A DNA stretch of 64,000 nucleotides, taken from positions 3,658,001 to 3,722,000 of the forward strand of contig OZ244173.1 in assembly GCA_965216515.1 (NCBI GenBank), in the 5' to 3' direction. A program made the translations under genes and the position numbers. Of the stretch, positions 53,448 to 61,511 are shown one piece after another; position 1 is the stretch's first letter; each line of letters starts with the position of its first letter. Below the pieces are notes generated by a model. That model worked only from the letters and a program-made list of their open reading frames with translations. It was not told the origin of the DNA and did not search any database. The stretch is from CAXMRP01 sp965216515. GTDB taxonomy: Bacteria; Pseudomonadota; Alphaproteobacteria; Rhizobiales; Afifellaceae.

Positions 53448-53474
53448 TGTGTCACAGAAATTTGCTGTGCCACA
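53448..53474 (-). promoter_or_regulatory. Inverted repeat upstream of the PA0069-type radical SAM gene
   Basis: TGTGTCACAG and CTGTGCCACA (53448-53457 and 53465-53474) are 10-bp arms with one mismatch around a 7-nt AT-rich centre. The 27-bp dyad has the size of a dimeric regulator site and lies in AT-rich DNA 51-77 bp before the ATG. No regulator gene is adjacent, so its partner is unknown. Confidence 0.45.
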
Positions 53475-53548
53475 ATCACGCGATCGGTGCCGCAGGCGGC
53501 CGGCGACCGTGTTGCAATCCCGTTCGGGTCGGTCGCCGGGGAGCGAAT

Positions 53549-54097
53549 CTAGCTTTTTTTCCGACGCAGATGCTCGTCGAGGCGCGGCATGATCTCGACG
53601 AAATTGCAGGGCAGGTGCCGATAGTCGAACTGTCCGGCAAGGATGTCGTCCCAGGCATCCTTGCAGGCGCCCGGCGATCCCGGCAGAACGAAGATGAACG
53701 TGGTTCCCGCAAGACCGGCCGTGGCGCGGGACTGGATCGTCGACGTGCCGATCTTCTTCGCCGACAGCGTGTGGAAAAGCGCGGAAAATCCGTCCATTCT
53801 CTTGTCGAAAAGCGGCTCGATCGTTTCCGGCGTTATGTCGCGACCGGTAAATCCCGTCCCACCGGTTGTAATGACCGCATCGATATTGGCGTCGGCGATC
53901 CAGGCCAGGACGATGTTGCGGATCCCTTCGGCATCGTCGGTCACGATCCGCCTGTCGACAATCTGGTGGCCGGCGCCCTCGATCCGGCCAACAAGCAGGT
54001 CGCCCGACCGGTCGTCATCGCGGGTGCGGCTGTCGGACACTGTCAGCACCGCGAAGCGCACCGCGGTGAACACTCTGTCCTCGTTTACTGGCGCCAT
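53549..54097 (-). CDS. moaB: Molybdenum cofactor biosynthesis protein B
   Basis: MogA/MoaB-fold protein that binds or adenylylates molybdopterin during cofactor synthesis. The 182-aa protein has AVLTVSDSRTRDDDRSGD, the pterin-binding ITTGGTGFTGRD, LFDKRMDGFSALFH and FVLPGSPGACKDAWDDIL. ATG 54097 starts the conserved part; the open frame continues into the divergent promoter. No other moa or mob genes are in the window. It is divergent from the CDGSH gene with 61 bp between. Confidence 0.93.
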   Translation of the reverse strand: MAPVNEDRVFTAVRFAVLTVSDSRTRDDDRSGDLLVGRIEGAGHQIVDRRIVTDDAEGIRNIVLAWIADANIDAVITTGGTGFTGRDITPETIEPLFDKRMDGFSALFHTLSAKKIGTSTIQSRATAGLAGTTFIFVLPGSPGACKDAWDDILAGQFDYRHLPCNFVEIMPRLDEHLRRKKS

Positions 54098-54158
54098 GCG
54101 GTCTGGACCCGTTCTTGTGGAGGTGGCACGATTGTCGCCACGGAAGAGGAGATTGGCA

Positions 54159-54800
54159 ATGGGCAAATCCCGCTCCTATGAGGGTGACGGAATAACGATC
54201 CACTTCGACATATCCAGGTGCATACATGCACGAAGTTGCGTGTTGGGGCTCCCTGGTGTGTTTCGCGAAAAGGCCAGACCATGGGTCGACACCACCGGCG
54301 GGACTGCGGACGAAATCGCTGATGTCGTAAGAGCCTGTCCGTCGGGGGCTTTGACCTATGAGCGAACCGACGGCGGCCGCGCCGAACCCGTCCCGGCAGC
54401 CAACCGGGCCCGGCTTTGGGAACACGGTCCGCTTGAGTTCAGCGGTGACCTGACCGTCGGTGACGAACCGGTGAAACGGGCGGTGATCTGCCGCTGCGGG
54501 GCATCGCAGAACAAACCGTGGTGCGACAATTCCCACCTGAAGATGGCGTTCAAGGCAACTGGCGAGCCGGTTCCCAAGACCGAAGAATCCGATTTGCCGG
54601 AACCGGGCGGACCGCTCAGTGTACGCGCTGTTGAAGACGGGCCGTTGCGTGTCGTCGGCAATCTTGAATTGGTTGCCGGGTCAGGGCGTCGGGTCGGGTG
54701 TGGCGCCGAAAGTTATCTTTGCCGTTGCGGCGCATCGGCCAACAAGCCGTTCTGTGACGGCAGCCACAAGAAAATCGGGTTCAAGGCCGACGGCGTGTAG
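54159..54800 (+). CDS. Iron-sulfur protein with one 4Fe-4S-like and two CDGSH domains
   Basis: A 213-aa predicted iron-sulfur protein. Residues 10-70 form a divergent mono-cluster ferredoxin-like domain (C21, C27, C60: CIHARSC and ACPSGAL). Two CDGSH (mitoNEET-type) domains follow: C111-C113-C122-H126, where the motif is CDNSH, and C188-C190-C199-H203, where it is the canonical CDGSH. CDGSH centres bind 2Fe-2S by three Cys and one His and act in electron or cluster transfer. The start is fixed by AGGAG 7 nt before ATG 54159. The long open frame upstream is the shadow of moaB. The function is unknown. Confidence 0.85.
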   Translation: MGKSRSYEGDGITIHFDISRCIHARSCVLGLPGVFREKARPWVDTTGGTADEIADVVRACPSGALTYERTDGGRAEPVPAANRARLWEHGPLEFSGDLTVGDEPVKRAVICRCGASQNKPWCDNSHLKMAFKATGEPVPKTEESDLPEPGGPLSVRAVEDGPLRVVGNLELVAGSGRRVGCGAESYLCRCGASANKPFCDGSHKKIGFKADGV

Positions 54801-54830
54801 AAGCAGGAATCCCGCGTCGGCGGCCCCCGC

Positions 54831-55757
54831 TCAGAGTTTGTCCAGCGCCGATTTGAGCTTCAGCAAATCGCGCCACGCCAGCCTTTTTTGCAAGGGCTGC
54901 CGCAGCAGATATGCAGGGTGGAGCGTCGCCATAGCCCGGATCGTGCGTTTACCAGTTTCATATTCGCGCCATTGCCCGCGAATACGTGTGATGCCGGCAT
55001 TGGTGTTCAGCAGCATTTTTGCGGAAGGACTTCCCAGGGGCACCAGAATGTCGGGATCGGCGAGTGTGATCTGGCGCTCGATGAACGGTCGGCAGATCTC
55101 GGTTTCCTCCGGTGTCGGCGTCCTGTTGCCCGGCGGCCGCCAGGGAACGGCATTTGCGATGTAGACGGCCGTCCTGTCGAGCCCGATGGCCGCCAGCATC
55201 CTGTCGAGCAACTGGCCCGAACGGCCGACGAACGGCAATCCCAGACGATCTTCTTCGCGGCCCGGGGCCTCGCCGACAAACATCACCCGGCCGTCCGGAT
55301 TGCCATCGGCGAAGACGAGATTGGTTGCGGTATTTTTCAATCCGCAGCCATCGAATTTCTCCAGCATGGCTCGCAATTCGTTCAGCGACTGCGCATCCCC
55401 GGCCAGTTCCCGCGCTTCCATGCCGGCATCGCCGCCGCTTGCCTTCGGAGCGGATCTGTTGGCAGGCGTTGGAACGCGCGAAGCGGCTGTCTGTGAAACA
55501 CCGGTTGCTGCGGCGGGCGATTGTCCGGATTTAACCGCAGGCGGACGGGGTTGGGCAGCGTCCGGTTGCGGGGCGGATTGTGAGGCGGCCTTGGCCGCGA
55601 TGGCCGCTAGAATCCGGCCTGCCTCGCTGCGATCGCCCGATTGCCGGGTCATCCGGTCGACCGGCGCCTCCGACAGGCACACGTCCACGCCGCTGTCCCG
55701 ATAAAACGACAGCAACGCTTGCAACTGCCCCCACGACAACCTGTCCGCTCCGCTCAT
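54831..55757 (-). CDS. Family-4-like uracil-DNA glycosylase lacking two cluster cysteines
   Basis: Predicted DNA glycosylase that removes uracil. In 308 aa there is an N-terminal Ala/Pro-rich linker (about 50-118), then the glycosylase domain with VGEAPGREEDRLGLPFVGRSGQ (UDG4 motif A), NAVPWRPPGNRTPTPEE, and LHPAYLLRQP (motif B). Classical family 4 enzymes hold a 4Fe-4S cluster with four Cys. Here only C138 and C222 are in place; the first Cys is Phe and the third is Trp (W206 in PWRPPGNR). ATG 55757 was preferred over a GTG at 55823, as conservation starts there. Confidence 0.85.
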   Translation of the reverse strand: MSGADRLSWGQLQALLSFYRDSGVDVCLSEAPVDRMTRQSGDRSEAGRILAAIAAKAASQSAPQPDAAQPRPPAVKSGQSPAAATGVSQTAASRVPTPANRSAPKASGGDAGMEARELAGDAQSLNELRAMLEKFDGCGLKNTATNLVFADGNPDGRVMFVGEAPGREEDRLGLPFVGRSGQLLDRMLAAIGLDRTAVYIANAVPWRPPGNRTPTPEETEICRPFIERQITLADPDILVPLGSPSAKMLLNTNAGITRIRGQWREYETGKRTIRAMATLHPAYLLRQPLQKRLAWRDLLKLKSALDKL

Positions 55758-55882
55758 CTGGCTCTTTTCCCACAATTCCGCGGTCGACAAAACAAACTTT
55801 GATTTCGGTTTGTTGTCCGCCACCTGCGCTTTAGATAGGAATGTGCAGTTGGTGGGTTCGAAATAGGGACAGGTCGGCCGGC

Positions 55883-57559
55883 ATGAACGACACAGACGGA
55901 AGCGGAAGCACGCCGGAACGCGAAAGCATGGCGTATGATGTCGTCATAGTCGGCGCCGGGCCTGCGGGACTGGCGGCCGCGATCCGATTGAAGCAGCTTG
56001 ATGCGGAATTGTCGGTGGTCGTGCTGGAGAAAGGGGCCGAAGTCGGTGCCCATATTCTGTCCGGCGCGGTGATCGATCCCAGCGGCCTCGATGCCCTGCT
56101 GCCCCGGTGGCGCGACGAGGACACGCCGGTCGCGACACCGGTCACCGCTGACCGTTTCTTGTTTCTCGGGCCATCGGGCGCCTTGCGCTTGCCGAATTTC
56201 CTGATGCCGCCGCTGATGAATAATCACGGCTGTTTCATCGTGTCGCTGGGCAATGTTTGCCGTTGGCTCGGTGAGAAAGCCGAAGCCTTGGGCGTTGAAA
56301 TATATCCCGGATTTGCCGCCGCTGAGATTTTAAAGGATGAACGCGGTGCGGTTGTCGGGGTGGCAACCGGCGATATGGGCGTCGGCCGCGACGGCAAACC
56401 CGGTCCCGCCTATCAGCCGGGCATGGCGCTGCTCGGCAAATACACGCTGATCGCGGAGGGCGTGCGGGGCTCGCTGGCCAAGCGGCTGATTCAGGACTTC
56501 AACTTGGATGCTGATTGTGATGTCCCGAAATTTGGTATTGGAATCAAGGAATTATGGGAAGTTGATGAATCTGTGCACAAACCGGGCCTGGTCCAGCACA
56601 CGTTCGGGTGGCCGCTCGACCGGCGGACCGGCGGCGGCTCTTTCCTCTATCATTTGGAGGATAGGCAGGTTGCCGTCGGGTTTGTCTTGCACCTGAACTA
56701 CACGAACCCGTATTTATCGCCGTTTGAGGAATTTCAGCGGTTCAAGACCCATCCCGCCATCGCTTCGACATTCGCTGGCGGCAAGCGCATTTCTTACGGC
56801 GCCCGGGCGATCACCGAAGGCGGTTACCAGTCGGTGCCGACCCTTACCTTTCCCGGCGGCGCGCTGATCGGGTGTTCGGCGGGTTTCGTCAACGTGCCGC
56901 GGATAAAGGGCAGCCACAATGCCATTCTGTCCGGCATGTTGTCGGCCGAGCACGTCGCCAGCGCGATTTCCGCCGGCCGTTCCCATGACGATCTTGTCGG
57001 CTACGATGCCAGCTGGCGTGCATCGCCAATCGGCAGGGATCTGAAGCCGGTGCGAAACGTCAAGCCGCTCTGGTCCCGCTTTGGTACCATACTCGGTATC
57101 GGTCTGGGCGGTTTGGATATGTGGATCAACCAGCTTTTCGGCGTTTCGCTCTTCGGCACCATGTCGCATGGCAAGCCCGATCATGCATCGCTGAAACCGG
57201 CGTCCGAATGCGAAGCGATTGACTATCCGAAGCCCGACGGCGTCTTGACCTTCGACCGGTTGTCATCGGTGTTTCTGTCCAACACCAATCATGACGAGGA
57301 TCAGCCAGTGCACCTGAAGCTGGCCGATCCGGGCGAGCAGATAGCGGTGGACTGGGCAAAATACGCCGGACCGTCGAGTCGCTATTGCCCGGCCGGCGTC
57401 TACGAGTGGGTTTTGGATGAAACAAATGGCGATCCGCGCTTTGTGATCAACGCCCAGAACTGCGTCCACTGCAAAACCTGCGACATCAAGGATCCCGCCC
57501 GGAACATCACCTGGACCGTGCCCCAGGGCGGCGAAGGGCCGGTCTATCCCAACATGTAG
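55883..57559 (+). CDS. Electron transfer flavoprotein-ubiquinone oxidoreductase
   Basis: Membrane-associated flavoprotein that passes electrons from ETF (fatty-acid, amino-acid and methylamine-type dehydrogenases) to ubiquinone. The 558-aa protein has the FAD-binding VVIVGAGPAGLAAAIRL (about 20-36), GAHILSGAVI, LIAEGVRGSLAKRLI and the C-terminal 4Fe-4S site made by CPAGVYEW and CVHCKTCDIKDP. ATG 55883 was taken as start; two ATG/GTG choices upstream lack conservation. The mitochondrial counterpart is ETFDH. It is divergent from the UDG gene, 125 bp apart. Confidence 0.95.
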   Translation: MNDTDGSGSTPERESMAYDVVIVGAGPAGLAAAIRLKQLDAELSVVVLEKGAEVGAHILSGAVIDPSGLDALLPRWRDEDTPVATPVTADRFLFLGPSGALRLPNFLMPPLMNNHGCFIVSLGNVCRWLGEKAEALGVEIYPGFAAAEILKDERGAVVGVATGDMGVGRDGKPGPAYQPGMALLGKYTLIAEGVRGSLAKRLIQDFNLDADCDVPKFGIGIKELWEVDESVHKPGLVQHTFGWPLDRRTGGGSFLYHLEDRQVAVGFVLHLNYTNPYLSPFEEFQRFKTHPAIASTFAGGKRISYGARAITEGGYQSVPTLTFPGGALIGCSAGFVNVPRIKGSHNAILSGMLSAEHVASAISAGRSHDDLVGYDASWRASPIGRDLKPVRNVKPLWSRFGTILGIGLGGLDMWINQLFGVSLFGTMSHGKPDHASLKPASECEAIDYPKPDGVLTFDRLSSVFLSNTNHDEDQPVHLKLADPGEQIAVDWAKYAGPSSRYCPAGVYEWVLDETNGDPRFVINAQNCVHCKTCDIKDPARNITWTVPQGGEGPVYPNM

Positions 57560-57596
57560 CGCTCGGCATTGGTTCGCCGGCGATCGGATTCGGCAA

Positions 57597-57622
57597 CCTC
57601 CTGACACAACCCTGTCAGGAGG
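57597..57622 (+). repeat. Perfect 10-bp hairpin after the ETF-QO gene
   Basis: CCTCCTGACA and TGTCAGGAGG (57597-57606 and 57613-57622) with a CAACCC loop form a perfect stem 37 bp after the ETF-QO stop. There is no U-tract, so it is not a classic intrinsic terminator. Further downstream, GTTAATTAAC (57683-57692) is a perfect AT-rich palindrome 34 bp before the YciI-like gene, likely promoter DNA. Confidence 0.5.
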
Positions 57623-57725
57623 AAGCACCCGCATGCGCGTGCCACACTTGCATTCCCGCACATATCCGAATTTAATAATCTCGTTAATTAACCAACGCTT
57701 TCACAAAAAATCGGAGCAATACATT

Positions 57726-58046
57726 ATGCCGAAATATATCTTCGCCTACCATGGCGGCAGCATGCCCGAAACAGAAGCCGAGCGGCAGGAGGTCATGAAT
57801 GCCTGGGGCGCCTGGATGGGATCGATCGGCGACAATTTGGTCGACGGCGGCAATCCGGCCGGCGGCTCAAAAACCGTGAGTGCCGGCGGTAACGTTGCCG
57901 ACGACGGGGGTGCAAACCCGATATCCGGCTACAGCCTCGTGAATGCCGCCGACATCGATGCGGCCGTGGCGATAGCCAAAGCGTGCCCGATATTGGATGG
58001 CGGCGGCACTGTGGAAGTGGCCGAAGCGATCGAAATGGACATGTAG
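57726..58046 (+). CDS. YciI-like (YCII/DGPF domain) protein
   Basis: A 106-aa protein of the YCII-related fold (ferredoxin-like beta-alpha), a family without a general function. Visible parts are MPKYIFAYHGGSMPETEAERQ, WGAWMGSIGDNLVDGGNP and a C-terminal ACPILDGGGTVEVAEAIEMDM. ATG 57726 lies 10 nt after CGGAG and begins the conserved start; the open frame reaches 31 codons further into AT-rich DNA. It follows the ETF-QO gene by 167 bp and is convergent with the homocysteine methyltransferase gene. Confidence 0.82.
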   Translation: MPKYIFAYHGGSMPETEAERQEVMNAWGAWMGSIGDNLVDGGNPAGGSKTVSAGGNVADDGGANPISGYSLVNAADIDAAVAIAKACPILDGGGTVEVAEAIEMDM

Positions 58047-58209
58047 CGACGGAAACCGGGCGTCACCCCGCATTTGTGACGTCCGGGCCGGTGCCGGAAC
58101 GGCGGCGGTGTGGATTTTGGTGGACCGGCCGCCGCGCCCCGCCCATTGTCGCCCGCCCATTGCCGCCGGCCCTATGCAGACCGGCGGCAATTGTCCTCGC
58201 GGTGTAGGC

Positions 58210-59163
58210 CTAGGCGGCCAGCGACCGGGAAATCTCGTCGATGTGCCTGTGATCGGTGCCGCAACATCCGCCGACAACGCGAAGGTTCGGCAGCATTGTC
58301 GCAAGCTCCCGGTACTCTCTGCCGAGTTGAACCGGATTGCCCTGGTCGAGCACAACGGAATTGTCCAGTTCCTCGTGACTCTTGCATGAGGAGTTGGCGC
58401 GAATGCCGCCAATCCGCTCCAGCCACGTGCCGCCTGCCGCGAGGGTCGAGGCGAAATGGGTCGGGTGGGCACAGTTGATCATATAGTAGGCCGGGCCGGC
58501 GCCTTGGCCGTATCCCGTTTCCCGGTCAACTTCGCTTATCGCATCGCCAAGGTTTTGTCCTGTCGGCAGCTTGCCATCCGTCTCCACCGTAAACGAGATG
58601 ACCGCCGGCAGACCCGCCGCCGTCGCCGCCCGCACGATCCCGATCGCTTCGGCGGCATAGTTCATCGTAATCGCGGACACCATGTCGGCCTCTGTCTGGG
58701 CGAACGTGCCGATCTGGACGCGGTGATAGTCCTGCGCCTCTTCCGCCGTCATGACCTGGCCGGGAACATAACCATCGCCACGCGGCCCGATGCAGCCGCT
58801 GATGACGATTTTCATGTCATCAGACTCAAAACGGTCGCGCAGGGTGACCAGCGTTTCGATCGATTTGCGGTTGAACCGGTCCAGTTCTTGCGCAGTGTAG
58901 CCGATTTTTTCGGCCCAATCCGGATTGGCGCGCCACGTCACGCTTTCGAGCACGAAATTCCGCCCATCGCGCCGGGCGATTTCGATATAGTCCTCAAAAT
59001 AGGCATTGAGGCGGTCGATGCCTTCGCCGGACTCCAGCATCGTGAAAGCCGCAAATTCCGGCAGCTCGATACCATCGAGAAAACACAGAGTTGTCTCCAG
59101 ACCACCATCGGTCAGAAACAGGTCGCTGTGGAGATGCGGCAGGTCGTTTCGATATTTCGGCAT
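58210..59163 (-). CDS. Homocysteine S-methyltransferase family protein
   Basis: Zinc-dependent methyltransferase of 317 aa (the MmuM/BHMT/MetH N-domain family) that likely uses S-methylmethionine or a betaine-type donor to methylate homocysteine. Motifs: LTDGGLETTLCFLDG, ISGCIGPRGDGY, MINCAHPTHF with the first zinc Cys, and GGCCGTDHRHI with the final Cys pair. There are no cobalamin or folate domains. ATG 59163 is preferred over 59178 because GGAG lies 7 nt before it. It is not next to any other methionine gene. Confidence 0.9.
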   Translation of the reverse strand: MPKYRNDLPHLHSDLFLTDGGLETTLCFLDGIELPEFAAFTMLESGEGIDRLNAYFEDYIEIARRDGRNFVLESVTWRANPDWAEKIGYTAQELDRFNRKSIETLVTLRDRFESDDMKIVISGCIGPRGDGYVPGQVMTAEEAQDYHRVQIGTFAQTEADMVSAITMNYAAEAIGIVRAATAAGLPAVISFTVETDGKLPTGQNLGDAISEVDRETGYGQGAGPAYYMINCAHPTHFASTLAAGGTWLERIGGIRANSSCKSHEELDNSVVLDQGNPVQLGREYRELATMLPNLRVVGGCCGTDHRHIDEISRSLAA

Positions 59164-59312
59164 GACACGCTCCGTCATTGAATTAAATCGGACCGCGCCT
59201 ATAGAACTATAATAAGTATGTTAGAAGACAGAAAAGGGTAACACGACAGTAATAGATGTTTCAGTTTTGTTTCTATTGTTTCAGGACATCGAAATCTGTA
59301 CGGGAAAGGGGC

Positions 59313-59501
59313 TTAGTGTTTCTGTTTCGGCCGGTAGCGTCCGGATTCGGGATCCTTCTCCAGCGTTTCGCGCGGCAATGATCCGCCCGCTTGCCGGTTT
59401 TTCTCAAGTTCCGAACCGACACGGCGGATCTCCCGCCGTACAAAGCGAAAGGCATGATATCCGGCAAAAGCTGCCGCCACGAGTACCAGGAATTGCGGCA
59501 T
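59313..59501 (-). CDS. Small single-pass membrane protein downstream of the S49 peptidase
   Basis: A 62-aa protein: one N-terminal hydrophobic helix (MPQFLVLVAAAFAGYHAF) then a charged tail (RREIRRVGSELEK) ending DPESGRYRPKQKH. The DPxxGxYRP ending is shared by short membrane proteins that follow sppA/sohB genes in this order. It starts 2 bp after the peptidase stop, so both are made from one transcript. The function is unknown; it might be an adaptor or substrate of the peptidase. Confidence 0.72.
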   Translation of the reverse strand: MPQFLVLVAAAFAGYHAFRFVRREIRRVGSELEKNRQAGGSLPRETLEKDPESGRYRPKQKH

Positions 59502-59503
59502 GA

Positions 59504-60358
59504 CTACCTCCCGAAGCGCGACCGAAGCGATCGCTCTTCGAATTCCGCGCCGAGCCGCGTCACCACGGCATCGGATATCGCCTCAAAGGCGAGGCCACGG
59601 CGTGCCCAGAACGACCGATCCGCTGAAATCGGCTTGATCCGGACTTTTTCGCCGAATTTTTCGCGCAAAACAGAGCGAACATAGCCCGTTCGATCTGCAA
59701 GACCGAGCGCGACGGCTTTTGATCCGGACCAGAACAATCCCGTGAACAGCTCTTCGGTATCGGCAAGATCGGTGCCGCGGCGCGACCGGACGAGATCGAT
59801 GAAGAGGTCGTGGACGTCGGATTGCAGGTCTTTCAGGTGGTCGACATCCTCCGGCTTTTCCGGTCTGAACGGATCAAGTGTCGCCTTGTTCTTGCCTGCT
59901 GTGTAAATTCGTCGTTCCACGCCGATCTTGCTGATCGCGTCGACAAATCCGAAGCCGGCGGAAACGACGCCGATGGAACCGACGACGGAAGCCGGATCGA
60001 CGATGATTTCATCACCCGCGCAGGCGATCATGTAGCCGCCGGATGCGCAAACATCCTCGGCAAATACCAGAACCTGCTTTTCCTTCTCCTCCGCCAACGC
60101 GCGGATATGACGATAAATGAGGTGCGATTGGACCGGTGAACCGCCCGGCGAATCGATGATTATGGCCACCGCCGGAGCCGGTTTGATTCCGAACGCTTTC
60201 TTCAGCGGCGCTTCCACCGATCGCAGCGAGATGCCCTGGCGCAGTCGGGATGCCCGTCCGATGACGCCGCTGAAACGCACCACTGGAACAACCGGCGCGA
60301 CATTGGCCGATTGCCCGGGCACAAGCGCCCGCACCCGGTCCACGATACCGTTCAACAC
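59504..60358 (-). CDS. S49 family serine peptidase (SohB/SppA-like)
   Basis: Signal-peptide-peptidase-like serine protease of 284 aa. The nucleophile is S106 in EDVCASGGYMIACAGDE and the general-base Lys is in TAGKNKATLDPF (K156/K158). Other motifs are VAIIIDSPGGSPVQS and VGSIGVVSAGFGF. No strong signal or anchor helix is visible, so it is probably cytosolic-side or peripheral; the small membrane protein beside it might anchor it. In Hyphomicrobiales it typically sits next to a methyltransferase gene as here. Confidence 0.9.
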   Translation of the reverse strand: MLNGIVDRVRALVPGQSANVAPVVPVVRFSGVIGRASRLRQGISLRSVEAPLKKAFGIKPAPAVAIIIDSPGGSPVQSHLIYRHIRALAEEKEKQVLVFAEDVCASGGYMIACAGDEIIVDPASVVGSIGVVSAGFGFVDAISKIGVERRIYTAGKNKATLDPFRPEKPEDVDHLKDLQSDVHDLFIDLVRSRRGTDLADTEELFTGLFWSGSKAVALGLADRTGYVRSVLREKFGEKVRIKPISADRSFWARRGLAFEAISDAVVTRLGAEFEERSLRSRFGR

Positions 60359-60442
60359 ACCAGTTCCCCGTTCAATTCGGCGACAATCGACGCAACATGG
60401 GCATTGAGAACCGGTTTGACCAGCCCCTTGTCGCGGTGAACC

Positions 60443-61228
60443 TCACCACAGCGCCAGCGTCTTTTGGCCGGCCAGGATCCCAGCCACCGGGCCACTGTAG
60501 GCTTCCGGGCCGCTGTGGACGACAATTCCCGGCAGGAGCGATGGTGGACCGGCGCTGCCGTGCACCATGGCAACGACGACGCGTTTGGCGGCCTCGCCTT
60601 CACGCGGGTGAAAAGGCAGGATGCGGACACTGCCGAACCGGCCTTTCGCCGCGGCGAGGATATCGCCGATGCGAGCCGCCCTGTGGATGACGGCGAGCCG
60701 GCCGCCGGGCCGCAACAGGCCCGACGCACACCGGAACCATTGGTCGATCCCGGCACCCGCCACCACATGTGCGCGCCGCCGCAGCGGATCGGGCGACGCG
60801 CGGGTTGCCGCCGCTTCGTCATAGGGCGGATTCATCACAATCCAGTCGGCGCAGTCATCGTGCAGACCGGCGGCTTCGCGAGCCCTGCGGCTGGCGCCTG
60901 CGTCCAGCTCGACCAACCGGATACGTTCGGCGAAACCGGCGTTGGCAGGCAGGGCGAGGCCGGCGCGCGCCAGCGAGAGGATTGCAGGATCGTCATCGAA
61001 TCCGGTGACGCGCACGCCGGTGCTGCGGGCCGCGACGCTGAATGCCACAGCGCCGCAGCCGGTTCCGATGTCCACCACATGACCGCCTGCTCCGTCCGGT
61101 ATGGCGGCTTGCAGCAGCGCCGCGTCGAGGCCTGCGCGATGGCCGCGCACGGGTTGCCTCAGGGCGACCCGGTCACCAAGAAACCGGTCGTCGGTGGTTT
61201 CGGCGATTTCGCTGGCGCTCACGGCCAA
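60443..61228 (-). CDS. TrmN6-like tRNA1(Val) adenine-N6 methyltransferase
   Basis: Class-I SAM-dependent methyltransferase of 261 aa. The SAM motif is VVDIGTGCGAVAFSVA, the acidic-end strand is VTGFDDDPAIL, and the amino-methyltransferase motif is IVMNPPYDEAA. It starts RFLGDRVALRQPVRGHRAGLDAALL, the standard opening of this group. E. coli YfiC methylates A37 of tRNA1(Val); the target here is by family only. It overlaps the DUF2007 gene by 10 bp. Confidence 0.88.
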   Translation of the reverse strand: MAVSASEIAETTDDRFLGDRVALRQPVRGHRAGLDAALLQAAIPDGAGGHVVDIGTGCGAVAFSVAARSTGVRVTGFDDDPAILSLARAGLALPANAGFAERIRLVELDAGASRRAREAAGLHDDCADWIVMNPPYDEAAATRASPDPLRRRAHVVAGAGIDQWFRCASGLLRPGGRLAVIHRAARIGDILAAAKGRFGSVRILPFHPREGEAAKRVVVAMVHGSAGPPSLLPGIVVHSGPEAYSGPVAGILAGQKTLALW

Positions 61229-61455
61229 AGGCCGCCGCCGGGAAGTTCGCTGGCATGGCCGGCATCCACGACCAGTTGCCTGGCCTCTTCATGCCGATGG
61301 CGCGCAACCAGCATGCGCCGGGGCAGCACGCCGATTGATCCCTCCACGATGCTCATGTTCATGTCGGCGATCTGGTGTTGAATGCCGGCCTCGTTCAAAA
61401 GCGCGTCGACAAACGACAGAAAGACCGGATTGTTGCTGCGCAGGAGTTCAATCAT
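61219..61455 (-). CDS. DUF2007 family protein
   Basis: A 78-aa protein. It opens MIELLRSNNPVFLSFVDALL, then EAGIQHQIADMNMSIVEG and ILPRRMLVARHRHEEARQLV, the standard pattern of the DUF2007 / putative signal-transducing family, distantly similar to PII-like ferredoxin folds. The function is unknown. ATG 61455 is the start of homology; the open frame continues 99 codons into the divergent ispB promoter. It is translationally coupled to the TrmN6-like gene. Confidence 0.85.
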   Translation of the reverse strand: MIELLRSNNPVFLSFVDALLNEAGIQHQIADMNMSIVEGSIGVLPRRMLVARHRHEEARQLVVDAGHASELPGGGLWP

Positions 61456-61511
61456 TGAATTCGTGTCGTCATTCGGGCCCCGAACTGGATGGCCGGGTGG
61501 CGAGGCGAATT

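Noticed and set aside
59164..59312. SAM riboswitch before the homocysteine methyltransferase gene
   Set aside because: The AT-rich region has no paired stems or conserved core matching SAM-I or SAM-II; it looks like ordinary promoter DNA.
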